NCBI GenBank assembly: GCA_016795425.1
Contig: JAEUHG010000150.1
Location: 1-64,000, forward strand
DNA: 64,000 bases
From: Verrucomicrobiales bacterium
GTDB lineage: Bacteria; Verrucomicrobiota; Verrucomicrobiia; Limisphaerales; CAIMTB01
Reading direction: 5' to 3'
The position numbers and the translations under genes are program-made. The notes below the pieces were generated by a model, which was not told where the DNA came from, searched no databases, and saw only the letters and a program-made list of their open reading frames with translations. Each line of letters opens with the position of its first letter. Position 1 is the stretch's first letter. Positions 1 to 8,188 of the stretch are shown piece by piece.

Positions 1-351
1 TTCCTTCAGTTGGCGGATCTCCTCCGGACTCAGGTCCGTCTGTTCCACCAACGAGATCAGCATGGCCGCGGGTTCCCCGCCAAAGATCCGACGCAGAAAA
101 CTCCGGCTTTCCTGCTCGATGCTGGCTTCGCGACGAACCAACGGACGATAGAGGTTGCGTCGGCCGTCGGCCTTCACCCCCACCACCTTCTTGGCCACCA
201 ACCGGTCCAACAACGTCCGTGTCGTGCGGGGTTTCCAACCTTTCCGCGTCTCCAAGGAATCCACGATCTCCGCGGAGCCCAAAGGCGATCGCTCCCACAG
301 CAACGCCATCACCTCCCGTTCCGCCACCGAAATGCGCCAGTGCCTCTTCAT
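1..351 (-). CDS. BlaI/MecI/CopY-family transcriptional repressor, 3' end outside window
   Basis: The reverse strand reads from an ATG at 351 off the left edge, giving 117 visible residues. The beginning (MKRHWRISVAERE, then VMALLWE) is the winged-helix start typical of BlaI/MecI repressors. A recognition-helix region with RTTRTLLDRLVAKK and a wing with GRRNLYRPLV follow at about residues 38-72, and the start of the dimerisation helices after that. These dimeric DNA-binding proteins repress their own promoter and usually a neighbouring M56-type sensor peptidase gene, which would lie left of this window. The inverted repeat immediately upstream is the expected operator. What is seen is the N-terminal DNA-binding half; the C-terminus and the partner gene are not visible. 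Confidence 0.85.
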   Translation of the reverse strand, partial: MKRHWRISVAEREVMALLWERSPLGSAEIVDSLETRKGWKPRTTRTLLDRLVAKKVVGVKADGRRNLYRPLVRREASIEQESRSFLRRIFGGEPAAMLISLVEQTDLSPEEIRQLKE

Positions 352-359
352 TGTTTGGG

Positions 360-394
360 CTACAGTTGTAGCATTACGACTGCTACAACTGTAG
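360..394. promoter_or_regulatory. Probable BlaI-type operator, perfect 14-bp inverted repeat
   Basis: Two arms, CTACAGTTGTAGCA at 360-373 and TGCTACAACTGTAG at 381-394, are exact reverse complements around a 7-base spacer. Each arm contains a smaller CTACA-NN-TGTAG dyad (360-371 and 383-394), the form of site bound by BlaI/MecI dimers, whose cores share TACA/TGTA half sites. The element lies 8 bases upstream of the repressor start codon, so autoregulation is the natural reading. The two dyad centres are 23 bp apart, about two helical turns, which would suit two dimers on one face of the DNA. Confidence 0.75.
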
Positions 395-636
395 CTCTAG
401 GACAAGAAAAAAAATCGCGCCTGCCCCTGAAACCGTGAGCGGGCGTGGCTCCGGGTGGTTGCGAGTCTTGACCCATCGGACAACCGGGATGGCAGGACGA
501 CCGGCGGTCGGGCCACCGAAGCAGAGCGTTCTTGGATTCCCATGCCATCGAGGTTATCCAGGGTCCACACCCGTTTCTCGCCTATCCGAACCGCACCCAC
601 CCTTTCGCCACCAACCGCGTGAATCCATTGCTGTCC

Positions 637-1668
637 ATGCCCGCCCTTCCTCACTGCCCCGGCGCGTCTCCCTCCCGGCTGCGATGGTTGTTCCTCTCGC
701 TGTGCTGGATCGTCGCCGTTCCTTCGCCGACTGACGGCAGCCAGGATCCCATCGAAGGAGGATTGAGCCCGGGTGTCGTGGTGGGAAACGGCCGTCGTCC
801 TCCGGATGACGTGGACCTTCGTGACTGGTTGAACAACATGGTGACGCATCACCGCTTCACTCCGGACGAAGCCGCCCTTGCCATGGACATGACGGCCGCG
901 GAAGTTCGCCAGGCGCTGCGGCGGTTCGAGATTCCGGAAACGGCCGATTCGAGTGTCCCTTCAGATCCGGCGGCGCCATTGAGTGTGCTTCCGTACCCCG
1001 GGGGTCGACACCCGCGCTTGGGGTTTTTCGACGGCGCCATCGCCCCTCAGCGCGAGACCAAGGCCAGTGTTTTTCTGCCCTGGGATCGGACGGCTTACGT
1101 GGTGGTCGACGTGCCCGAGGCGATCTTTTCCAACCTCGGCTTAACGTACCTGGCCCACACTCATATTCCCACGATCTGGGATCCGCAGGGCATCCGGTTG
1201 CCAACGCTGGAGTGGCGTCGCACCGGCAGCGGAACTCTCGTCATGGAACGTTCGTTGCCGAACGGAATCGCGTTTGGTTCCGAGGTGTCCTCCCAAACCA
1301 ACGGCGTCCGATTCCGTCTTTGGCTGCGCAACGGGACCACGAATGCCCTCTCGGGACTTCGAGTGCAAAACTGCGTGATGCTCGGCCGCGCACCCGAGTT
1401 CGCCCCACAGACTCTCACCAACAAGGTCTTCTCCGCGCCCTTCGCCGCAGTCAAATCCAGGCATGGACAACGATGGGTCATCACCGCCTGGCAACACTGC
1501 GGCCGGGCTTGGGGTAACGAACAAGTGCCCTGCCTGCACTCGGATCCCGTCTTTCCGGACTGTGCCCCGGCACAGACCGTTCAAGTGAAGGGTTGGCTGA
1601 GCTTTTTCGAGGGGGCCGCGGTCCAACCCGAGTTCGAGCGCCTGCGCCGGGCTGGGGTCATTGAGTAA
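637..1668 (+). CDS. Exported protein of unknown function
   Basis: A 343-residue protein starting at an ATG followed by a basic and then hydrophobic stretch (RLRWLFLSLCWIVAVPSP), consistent with a Sec signal peptide. The open frame extends 35 codons further upstream, but that part has no signal-like or conserved character. Residues around 70-105 form a short predicted helical segment (TPDEAALAMDMTAAEVRQAL) that looks like a helix-turn-helix-sized unit, and the rest is beta-rich with many aromatic residues. I do not recognise a named family. It stands alone between the BlaI locus and convergent apaG, and a hairpin follows its stop. Confidence 0.7.
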   Translation: MPALPHCPGASPSRLRWLFLSLCWIVAVPSPTDGSQDPIEGGLSPGVVVGNGRRPPDDVDLRDWLNNMVTHHRFTPDEAALAMDMTAAEVRQALRRFEIPETADSSVPSDPAAPLSVLPYPGGRHPRLGFFDGAIAPQRETKASVFLPWDRTAYVVVDVPEAIFSNLGLTYLAHTHIPTIWDPQGIRLPTLEWRRTGSGTLVMERSLPNGIAFGSEVSSQTNGVRFRLWLRNGTTNALSGLRVQNCVMLGRAPEFAPQTLTNKVFSAPFAAVKSRHGQRWVITAWQHCGRAWGNEQVPCLHSDPVFPDCAPAQTVQVKGWLSFFEGAAVQPEFERLRRAGVIE

Positions 1669-1700
1669 GGAACAAGGAACCAGTGTCGACGACGACGGTC

Positions 1701-1720
1701 GACTCGCCATGGCGCGAGTC
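1701..1720. terminator. Hairpin between convergent genes, possible bidirectional terminator
   Basis: The six-base arms gactcg (1701-1706) and cgagtc (1715-1720) flank a loop containing the palindrome ccatgg. The element sits in the 77-base gap between two converging genes. There is no clear U-tract, so function as a terminator is an inference from position and symmetry. Confidence 0.35.
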
Positions 1721-1745
1721 CTAAAACCCGGAAACACAGCGAGTC

Positions 1746-2144
1746 TCAGTCCCCGCCCGGCACTTCCATGCGAAATCGCGGGATCCGGGTAAACACACGG
1801 CGCCCGTCGCCATCCAGCCCTAGGTAGGCCCCTTCAGCGACGGCAAGCTTGGTCCTCAGAAAGTGAAAGCTGTTATACGAAAAGCTTTCTCCCGGATGGA
1901 TCAGCGGGTTCTGACCCACCACGCCATCGCCTTCAACCGCCGTGATCTCGCCGTCGTCCTCGCGCACCACCCATTTCCGGCCCCGGATGGTCACGGGTAT
2001 TTCAGACTGGTTATGGATGGTGATGAAATAGACGAAGCAGTACGGGCGGTCGGGCGGCGCCTGGGCTTGGGCGTGGAACACCACGCGGTCCACGGTGACC
2101 TTCAACCCGGCCATTTCAGCCGGCGCGCCGCCAAACTCTGCCAC
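1746..2144 (-). CDS. apaG: ApaG domain protein
   Basis: The 132-residue product matches the single-domain ApaG (DUF525) fold: an immunoglobulin-like beta sandwich with the signatures YFITIHNQSEIPVTI, GRKWVV and HPGESFSYNS followed by RTKLAVAEGAYLGL. ApaG is linked in enterobacteria to cobalt/magnesium resistance and diadenosine tetraphosphate metabolism; its biochemical role in this group is not settled. The start is either GTG at 2144, preceded by an AGAGGA-like ribosome site, or ATG at 2114 (MAGLKV). The length is normal for the family. It stands alone, convergent with the upstream exported-protein gene. Confidence 0.88.
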   Translation of the reverse strand: MAEFGGAPAEMAGLKVTVDRVVFHAQAQAPPDRPYCFVYFITIHNQSEIPVTIRGRKWVVREDDGEITAVEGDGVVGQNPLIHPGESFSYNSFHFLRTKLAVAEGAYLGLDGDGRRVFTRIPRFRMEVPGGD

Positions 2145-2183
2145 TTTGGTTTCGTCCTCTCGAAGTGAACGATTCGCTCAACC

Positions 2184-2798
2184 TCAGCTGCGCGGGGCCG
2201 AACCCGCCACGCTCAAGGTCAACGCCACTTCGTCGGCCACCTTGTCCACCGGCGCCTTTGGATTGATGCCAAAATCGGACCGCTTCACCGTGAAGTTGGA
2301 GCGGATCACCAATAGATCTCCCTTCATTTGTCCGTTGGTGCGCGCCTCGAGCTTGTCCTTCAGGTAGCTGATTTTGACCGGCACCGTCACAGTCTTGGTC
2401 ACCCCTTTCATGGTGAGCTTGCCGGTCAATTGGGCGGTGGTCACCTCTCCCACCGTCTTGGCATCGGACAACGACACCGCCTCAAACACTAGGGTCGGAT
2501 GCGTGGCCACATCCATCCAGTCCTTGCCATGCATGTGTTGCTTCATCATGGCGTTGGGCACCTGCATCGACGCCGCGTCCACCGTCAGGGTGCCTTTGAT
2601 CCCGGACGGTTGCGCCGGATCGAAGTGGACTTCACCCGAAATGCCATTGGCGGAACCGCTGATGGCCTCCAAAGGGGCGTCCATCGTGAAATTCACGGTG
2701 TTCACTCCCTTCGGATCCTTGAAATCAAATTTGATAGCCGCGGCTTGGGAGACATGGACCGCTGCAAACAACAGGCCGACCGCAATGAGGTTCTTCAT
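2184..2798 (-). CDS. YceI-family exported lipid-binding protein
   Basis: A 204-residue protein with a clear signal peptide (MKNLIAVGLLFAAVHVSQA) followed by the YceI lipocalin-like domain. Family features seen are the early IKFDFKDPKG segment, VHFDPAQPSG, a TVDAASMQVPNAMM stretch, HPTLVFEAVSL in the middle, LTMKGVTKTVTVPV, and FTVKRSDFGIN near the end. YceI proteins bind isoprenoid-type lipids such as polyisoprenoid quinones in the periplasm. The start at 2798 is chosen because it begins the signal peptide; the open frame upstream carries no conserved sequence. It lies 16 bases after the gene for a small membrane protein on the same strand, so the two are probably co-transcribed. Confidence 0.88.
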   Translation of the reverse strand: MKNLIAVGLLFAAVHVSQAAAIKFDFKDPKGVNTVNFTMDAPLEAISGSANGISGEVHFDPAQPSGIKGTLTVDAASMQVPNAMMKQHMHGKDWMDVATHPTLVFEAVSLSDAKTVGEVTTAQLTGKLTMKGVTKTVTVPVKISYLKDKLEARTNGQMKGDLLVIRSNFTVKRSDFGINPKAPVDKVADEVALTLSVAGSAPRS

Positions 2799-2814
2799 TC
2801 TCGACAAGATATAA

Positions 2815-3081
2815 TTAGGTTTTTTTGGAACGTACCGACGGAGTCCTCGCGATCCAGGAAAGGCCGAACACCAAACCGGCCACCCCGAGGGCGGCCCCGA
2901 CAAAGTCCAAGCCCGGGACAAAGTTTTTCTGCCATTCGGTATATTCCTGTTCGGTCACCGGATCCTTACGAAGGACCGGCACCTGGGTCTTCGTCCACCC
3001 GAGATTCGGGCCGCCGAAGAACCAGAATACCAGTCCCACGAGGGCGATGCCCAGTGCGACGAAACGGATCACAGTACGCAT
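2815..3081 (-). CDS. Small two-helix membrane protein
   Basis: An 88-residue product starting MRTVIRFVALG, with two hydrophobic segments (about residues 5-22 and 60-80) separated by a polar loop containing KDPVTEQEYTEWQ. An alternative ATG lies 24 bases upstream at 3105. I do not recognise the family. It is immediately upstream of the YceI gene on the same strand, which suggests a shared transcript and perhaps a shared envelope role. Confidence 0.65.
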   Translation of the reverse strand: MRTVIRFVALGIALVGLVFWFFGGPNLGWTKTQVPVLRKDPVTEQEYTEWQKNFVPGLDFVGAALGVAGLVFGLSWIARTPSVRSKKT

Positions 3082-3142
3082 GCCCCGGCCAGTAATAGTC
3101 AACATTAGCGTCCGCGCAACTTCACATCCTCGCATGAACCTC

Positions 3143-3238
3143 CGAACCCAGCCCACCTCGTCGCATCGCGCCGAGGGCCCACCTGACCGGACCCCTTTCC
3201 AACTCAGATGGACCCGGTCGCGCTGCCACGGGGCAATC
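3143..3238. repeat. Copy B of a two-hairpin intergenic repeat
   Basis: This stretch aligns by eye over about 85 bases with 32803-32900. It shares cctcgtcgca, then tttccaactcag (3196-3207), then gtcgcgc and ggggcaat in the same order and spacing. In this copy both hairpins are imperfect. The right half lies inside the 3' end of mutY, whose stop codon falls within the tttccaactcag core. Confidence 0.65.
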
Positions 3239-4331
3239 TCTGGACGAGCTTGCGATGGGCGGCGGTGAATGCCAACTGGTCGAGGGCTTCGCGGGTACGC
3301 CAAACCAGCCCCCCCGAGATCCGGGGCGGCACTCCGGGCCAGTTCACCAGACTGGCGCGCTGCAGGATCCGGTACCGCGTTATGGCGTGGCGCACCGTTG
3401 CCAACGGCATCAGGCGCCCTGGCCGCACCCGCCCCTCGTCCACCCGAAGACCCGCCTCCGTCAAAATCCGAGTCACGGCTCCCCTGGCCGTTGCATTCAA
3501 CGATGCAACCTCCAGGCACGGAAACTCCCAGAACCCGCCATTCACATCGCCTTCAGCACGTTGGCGGACCGCATACCGGTCACCGCATTGGATCACCAAA
3601 ACCTCGAAAAACCGCTCGGTCGGTGGCTGTCGTTGGCCGACTTGGGGAAACTCCGCCACTTTTCCCTCCGCGTGTGCCTGACACTCAGAGGCCACCGGGC
3701 ATCTCCCGCACGCCGGTGCTTTGGGCGTGCAAACCAAGGCTCCCAACTCCATCAACGCCTGGTTGAAATGCGAACAGGCGTGAGGGCGTCCAGTCCGGGC
3801 CGCTGCGTTCACCAACGCGTCTGCCCGCTCCCACAATCGACCCACCCGAGGTGCCCGACGCACATCCCCGCGCAACATTTCCCAACGGGCAAGAACGCGG
3901 GCGACGTTACCGTCCACAATCGGCGTGGGTTGATTAAAGGCGATGCTGCAAATCGCACCTGCGGTGTACCGACCGATCCCTCGCAACTCCAGGACTCCGG
4001 CGAGATCCGTCGGGAACTCACCCCGATTCTCGGCGATCAAGTGACGTGCCGCGGCCTGCAGATGGCGCGCTCGCCGGTAGTAGCCAAGACCTTCCCAGTG
4101 CTTGAGCACCGCCGCCTCCGGGGCTGCGGCGAGGGATTGAATGTCGGGAAAACGCGCCATCCAACGCTCCCAATAGGAAACCACGGTCTTGACCTGGGTC
4201 TGTTGAAGCATCACCTCCGACACCCAGATGGCGTAGGGATCCGAGGTTCGACGCCAGGGCAGATCCCGCGCGCACTGCTCATACCAATCCAGCAGGTGCG
4301 TCGCGATTTGCCGATCCAATGCCGCCGACAT
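3204..4331 (-). CDS. mutY: A/G-specific adenine DNA glycosylase
   Basis: A 375-residue MutY that removes adenine mispaired with 8-oxoguanine. Catalytic Glu39 lies in WVSEVMLQQTQ. The helix-hairpin-helix is LRGIGRYTAGA (about 116-126) and the catalytic Asp140 lies in IVDGNVARVL. The [4Fe-4S] ligands are Cys201, Cys208, Cys211 and Cys217 in C-x6-C-x2-C-x5-C spacing. A C-terminal NUDIX-like 8-oxoguanine recognition domain follows from about residue 235. The start at 4331 fits the usual N-terminus; the frame extends 24 codons upstream without conserved sequence. The last dozen residues (QRLPRGSATGSI) are encoded by an intergenic-type repeat, so the natural C-terminus has been replaced or extended. 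It is divergent from the epimerase-like gene. Confidence 0.95.
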   Translation of the reverse strand: MSAALDRQIATHLLDWYEQCARDLPWRRTSDPYAIWVSEVMLQQTQVKTVVSYWERWMARFPDIQSLAAAPEAAVLKHWEGLGYYRRARHLQAAARHLIAENRGEFPTDLAGVLELRGIGRYTAGAICSIAFNQPTPIVDGNVARVLARWEMLRGDVRRAPRVGRLWERADALVNAAARTGRPHACSHFNQALMELGALVCTPKAPACGRCPVASECQAHAEGKVAEFPQVGQRQPPTERFFEVLVIQCGDRYAVRQRAEGDVNGGFWEFPCLEVASLNATARGAVTRILTEAGLRVDEGRVRPGRLMPLATVRHAITRYRILQRASLVNWPGVPPRISGGLVWRTREALDQLAFTAAHRKLVQRLPRGSATGSI

Positions 4332-4434
4332 CCGGCTACCGTCTCTAAACCCACCCAAAGTGCCAAGCCACAGCCCTCCCCACCGAACGGTCGCTTGCAC
4401 CAAGACACCAACCGACTAGCCTTCGCCCATCTCC

Positions 4435-5457
4435 ATGATCCACTGCTCCGTGGCCGAACTGGACGAGGCGTTGATGTCGCCGATCCCAGAGGTCCTTGAG
4501 GTTGTCCGCAACCTGCAAGGTCCGGTGGTGATCCTCGGCGCCGGCGGGAAAATGGGACCTTCGCTCGCGGGTCTGGCGCGGCGTGCCCTGGACGCCCTGG
4601 GCCGCTCCGACCCGGTCATCGCCGTCAGTCGGTTTCGGGAAGCAGGTTCCCGCCAGTGGTTTCACGATCGTGGCATCGAAACCATCGCGGCGGACCTCTT
4701 CGATCCGCTGGCCGTGGCCGCGTTGCCGGATACCGACACCGTGCTCTACCTGGTCGGCCTCAAATTTGGCACCTCACAGAATCCGGCCGTTACTTGGGCG
4801 GCGAACACCCTCATTCCTGCGGCCATTGCGACGCGGTACTGTCGTTCCCGCATCGTCGCGCTGTCGACCGGCAACGTCTATCCGCTGGTATCGACTTCGG
4901 GACCTGCCGCCAGTGAAGACCACCCTCTCACTCCCATCGGCGAATACCCCAACGCGGCGGTGGCCCGTGAGCGCATCTTCGAATGGCATTCCCGGAGCAA
5001 CGACACCCCGATGGTTCTTGTCCGTCTCAGCTATGCCGTCGATCTGCGTTACGGAATCCTCCACGACATCGCGCGTCGGGTTTGGCTCGGGCAACCGGTG
5101 CCTCTTGCCACCGGCCGCTTCAACTGCATTTGGCAGGGTGACGCCAACGCCATGATCCTTCGGATGATCCCTCACGCCTGCCACCCCCCATTGGTTCTCA
5201 ATCTGACGGGTCCCGAGGCCCTCTCCGTACGTGATGTGGCATTGGAACTGGGGCGCTTGATGCATCGGGAACCGCATTTCAGCGGCAGCGAATCCGACAC
5301 CGCGCTGCTCAGCGATACGCGCCGCTGCCGGGACTTGCTTGGCGATCCGACAACCACCGTGGATGACATGATTCGTGCCACCGCGGATTGGGTCTCCCAG
5401 GATCGACCGTCCCTTGGCAAACCCACTCATTTCGAAGTGCGGAACGGCATTTACTGA
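4435..5457 (+). CDS. NAD(P)-dependent epimerase/dehydratase-like protein
   Basis: A 340-residue short-chain dehydrogenase of the extended type. A Rossmann motif VVILGAGGKMG lies at about residues 31-41. A VLYLVGLKFG segment follows the position of the NxAA motif, and STGNVYP at about 144-150 corresponds to the active-site region. The usual YxxxK is not clearly present: the expected site reads EYPNAAVARER, so Tyr is followed by Ala rather than Lys. Catalysis as an epimerase is therefore uncertain and the protein may only bind a nucleotide. The next gene (DapA-like) starts close downstream, so the two may form a small catabolic pair. Confidence 0.8.
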   Translation: MIHCSVAELDEALMSPIPEVLEVVRNLQGPVVILGAGGKMGPSLAGLARRALDALGRSDPVIAVSRFREAGSRQWFHDRGIETIAADLFDPLAVAALPDTDTVLYLVGLKFGTSQNPAVTWAANTLIPAAIATRYCRSRIVALSTGNVYPLVSTSGPAASEDHPLTPIGEYPNAAVARERIFEWHSRSNDTPMVLVRLSYAVDLRYGILHDIARRVWLGQPVPLATGRFNCIWQGDANAMILRMIPHACHPPLVLNLTGPEALSVRDVALELGRLMHREPHFSGSESDTALLSDTRRCRDLLGDPTTTVDDMIRATADWVSQDRPSLGKPTHFEVRNGIY

Positions 5458-5504
5458 TCACCCGCATCGCCGAGGGAACCCGGCTCGATCTCTCGCTCCT
5501 CAAC

Positions 5505-6584
5505 TTGACTCCACCCCACTCCTCACCCACCGACCGCCTCCGTAGCGGGCTGGTCATTCCGGCCCATCCGCTGGCCCTGTCACGGACCCGCAAGCTGGAC
5601 GAGCGCCGCCAACGCGCCCTTACCCGCTACTACCTCGCCGCCGGTGCCGGCGGACTCGCGGTCGGTGTCCACACCACCCAGTTCGCCATCCGCGACCCCC
5701 GGCACGGTCTTTTGCGTCCAGTCCTCGAACTGGCGCGCGATGTCGCGCTTGCGTCCGAACCTCGGCCTTCCGCTCCCATCACCCGTCCCGTGCTCATCGC
5801 CGGTGTTTGCGGCAGAACGCGGCAGGCCACCGCTGAGGCCGTTCTGGCGCGCGACCTCGGCTATGACGCCGGTCTGCTCTCGCTGGGGGCGCTTTCCAGC
5901 GCCTCCGAACGAGAACTGCTGGCGCATTGTCGCTCGGTCAGCCGCGAGATCCCGGTGCTGGGATTCTACCTTCAACCGGCTGCCGGCGGTCGCCTGCTAC
6001 CCTACTCGTTCTGGCGTCGGTTCGTCGAAATTCCAAATATCGTCGGCATCAAGATCGCACCCTTTAACCGATACCAGACCCTTGATGTCGTTCGCGCCGT
6101 CGCTGAATCGGGGCGTGCCGCGGAACTCGCCCTCTATACCGGCAACGATGATCATATTCTCACCGACCTGGTCACCCAATTTGAATGGCCGACGTCGGGC
6201 ATGCGTCCGGTCCAAATCTCCATGGCCGGCGGCCTCCTCGGCCAATGGGCCTGCTGGACCCGAACCGCGGTCGACCTCCTGACCCAGGCGAAAGCCATCC
6301 GTCGCCGGGCATCGGTGCCCGCGTCGTTCCTGTCGTTGTCCGAACACCTCACCGACGCCAACGCCGCGATTTTTGACGTCGCCCACGCGTTCGCCGGTTG
6401 CATTGCGGGTATCCATTATGTCCTCGCCCGCCAAGGTTTGCTCGCGGGAACCTGGTGCCTCGACCCGAACGAAGGTCTCAGTCCCGGACAAGCCCGCGAA
6501 ATCGATCGCGTCTCCCGGGCCTACCCGCACCTCACCGACGACGCGTTTGTTCGGCAACATTTGGACGATTGGTTGCGGGACTAG
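5505..6584 (+). CDS. Dihydrodipicolinate synthase (DapA)-family aldolase-like protein
   Basis: The protein has the eight-stranded barrel pattern of the DapA/NanA family. It opens with RLRSGLVIPAHPLAL and has YYLAAGAGGLAVGVHTTQF where DapA has its GTTGE region, then VLIAGVCG, GYDAGLLSLG and EIPVLGFYLQPA. The Schiff-base lysine segment follows as IVGIKIAPF. The family condenses or cleaves 2-oxo acids. The start is uncertain: no ATG or GTG fits, TTG at 5505 gives a normal N-terminus, and the frame is open back to a TTG at 5388 inside the upstream gene. The 3' end overlaps the convergent four-helix-bundle gene by about 53 bases. Confidence 0.78.
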   Translation: MTPPHSSPTDRLRSGLVIPAHPLALSRTRKLDERRQRALTRYYLAAGAGGLAVGVHTTQFAIRDPRHGLLRPVLELARDVALASEPRPSAPITRPVLIAGVCGRTRQATAEAVLARDLGYDAGLLSLGALSSASERELLAHCRSVSREIPVLGFYLQPAAGGRLLPYSFWRRFVEIPNIVGIKIAPFNRYQTLDVVRAVAESGRAAELALYTGNDDHILTDLVTQFEWPTSGMRPVQISMAGGLLGQWACWTRTAVDLLTQAKAIRRRASVPASFLSLSEHLTDANAAIFDVAHAFAGCIAGIHYVLARQGLLAGTWCLDPNEGLSPGQAREIDRVSRAYPHLTDDAFVRQHLDDWLRD

Positions 6585-7020
6585 TTGCCCCTTCCCGCCG
6601 GGCGTCGGCACCTTCCGAATTGCCCGCCCCGGCACTCCCCGGTTCGGACCTCGGTGATTCCACGGCCCGGATCCACGCGCCAATCTGGCGGGCACACGAG
6701 TCCGCCAGGCCGCGGATCTTTTCAACCGCCGGTTGGATGGGTTTGGTTTTGGTTCGACGAACAATGACGGCGAGCATGGAGCGCACGTCGACCGCGGAAC
6801 TTCGCGCGTCCCGCAGCAGGCACAGCAGGTCGTCCCGTGTCGCGCGCTCGAAGCCGTCGGCAATCTGGTTGGAGGTGGCGAGCGCCGCCCGCTCCAATTG
6901 ATTTCGAAAGGTCGCAGTCCACGGAACATTGGGTCCTTCGACAACCTCCAACACCGCCTCGTACAATTGCGCGGCCTCCTGCCAGGCGGGCAGGTCTTCG
7001 AATTTTTGATACTTGGGCAT
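6532..7020 (-). CDS. Four helix bundle protein (S23/IVP family)
   Basis: A 162-residue protein starting MPKYQKFEDLPAWQEA, which is the opening of the 23S-rRNA-intervening-sequence-type four helix bundle family. The conserved features FRNQLERAALATSNQIADGFER and then LLRDARSSAVDVRSMLAV follow. The final 45 residues are low-complexity and charged and lie beyond the family domain. The biochemical role is unknown; members are common as scattered orphan genes in environmental bacteria. It overlaps the end of the DapA-like gene on the other strand and is divergent from the sigma factor gene. Confidence 0.85.
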   Translation of the reverse strand: MPKYQKFEDLPAWQEAAQLYEAVLEVVEGPNVPWTATFRNQLERAALATSNQIADGFERATRDDLLCLLRDARSSAVDVRSMLAVIVRRTKTKPIQPAVEKIRGLADSCARQIGAWIRAVESPRSEPGSAGAGNSEGADARREGATSPATNRPNVAEQTRRR

Positions 7021-7156
7021 GGAATCAGGTCTCCACCCCGATAACGGAGAAAGCGGGGGAAATCTTACAAGGTTTCTGGCCGCCAGCGGCTGCATCCTTG
7101 ACGTCTTACCCGCTCGCGACAGTCTTGCTCGCCACTCGGTCGCATCCGAAACGTTC

Positions 7157-7909
7157 ATGCCCGAATCCACGCCGCACCGCTCGCCGCAAGATGGCATGGG
7201 ACGCGACTTTCGTACCACCCACTGGAGCATTGTCGCGCTCGCGGGACAGCAGGATTCCGAGGCCGCCTCACATGCTCTCGAATCCCTCTGTCGCGGCTAT
7301 TGGTATCCGATCTTCGCTTACCTCCGGCACCGCGGGCACGATCCCTATCAGGCGGAGGATCTGACCCAGGCCTTTTTCACCCGGCTTCTCGAGAAGAATT
7401 ACCTGGCGTCGGCAGACCGGGAGCGCGGCCGATTCCGCACCTTTCTGCTGGCGGCGTTGAACCACTTTCTAGCCAACGAATGGAATCGATCCCAAGCCCA
7501 GAAACGCGGGGGCGGATGCCAGTTCATTTCGCTCGAGTACGCGCGCGAACAGGATGAGCATTCCCTTCAATTGGGCCACGACCTCACGCCGGAGCGGGTC
7601 TTTGAACGACGCTGGGCGGAAACCGTCCTCGCCAAGGTCCTCGATCGCCTTCAAAGCGAATTCGACGGCGCGACCATCAAGCGTTTCCAGGTTCTCAAGC
7701 CGTTCCTGACCGAGGACAAAGGCTCCCAGTCGTACGCGGAAGCCGCTGCCCACCTCCAACTCACCGAAGCCGCTGTCAAATCCGCTATCCACCGGCTCCG
7801 ACTCCGCTGGCGCGAACTGATGAGGGAAGAAATCGCCCACACCCTCCATTCGACGTCACCTCAGGAAGTCGACAACGAAATCCGCCATCTGATTTCTGCC
7901 CTCGACTGA
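7157..7909 (+). CDS. ECF-type sigma-70 family sigma factor
   Basis: A 250-residue sigma factor. Residues 17-45 open with DFRTTHWSIVALAGQ. Region 2 contains YWYPIFAYLRHRGHD, PYQAEDLTQAFFTRLLE and the RGRFRTFLLAALNHFLANEWNR stretch at about 88-110. Region 4 has YAEAAAHLQLTEAAVKSAIHRLRLRWRELM near the C-terminus. This N-terminal signature and length are those of the sigma factors that in Planctomycetes and Verrucomicrobia usually sit next to a Ser/Thr protein kinase gene. Here no intact kinase follows, only a short zinc-ribbon fragment on the other strand. The start at 7157 is preferred over the longer frame from 7013, which overlaps the divergent gene. Confidence 0.9.
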   Translation: MPESTPHRSPQDGMGRDFRTTHWSIVALAGQQDSEAASHALESLCRGYWYPIFAYLRHRGHDPYQAEDLTQAFFTRLLEKNYLASADRERGRFRTFLLAALNHFLANEWNRSQAQKRGGGCQFISLEYAREQDEHSLQLGHDLTPERVFERRWAETVLAKVLDRLQSEFDGATIKRFQVLKPFLTEDKGSQSYAEAAAHLQLTEAAVKSAIHRLRLRWRELMREEIAHTLHSTSPQEVDNEIRHLISALD

Positions 7910-7975
7910 ATCGATCTGGATCCCGCACTCGATGCCCCGGTCGACGAGGAATTGTTCCCGTCGCCCTTCCCCACC

Positions 7976-8188
7976 TCAGGGGCCCTCGGAATCCATGGGC
8001 CCGCGCTTCGAGTCCGAGGCCCCTGGCGATCCCGACCCGGGACGCCTGGGATGAAGCCTCACCCGGCGGGCCGGGGCGGCGGCCGTTTCCAACCCACGCC
8101 TCAATAGGCATCGCGGACATAACCCAGCCAAAGTGCCTGGGTTGAGCGGTCCCCCGCATTGCGGACATGTCTTCCCAGGTTTGGCCAC
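7976..8188 (-). pseudogene. Zinc-ribbon fragment resembling the N-terminus of verrucomicrobial Ser/Thr kinases
   Basis: From a GTG at 8188, preceded by an AAGGAA-like ribosome site, the reverse strand encodes 70 residues beginning MAKPGKTCPQCGGPLNPGT and continuing AGLCPRCLLRRGLE. The C-x2-C...C-x2-C ribbon with a GLCPxCLL second half is the usual beginning of large Ser/Thr kinases partnered with this sigma-factor type. After about residue 35 the sequence becomes arbitrary and stops with no kinase domain in any frame. I read it as a decayed remnant, in the opposite orientation to the sigma gene. A free-standing small zinc-ribbon protein is the alternative. Confidence 0.45.

Noticed and set aside
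10..438. A plus-strand frame at the left edge
   Set aside because: It is antisense to the BlaI-like repressor gene, which has clear family sequence and its operator.
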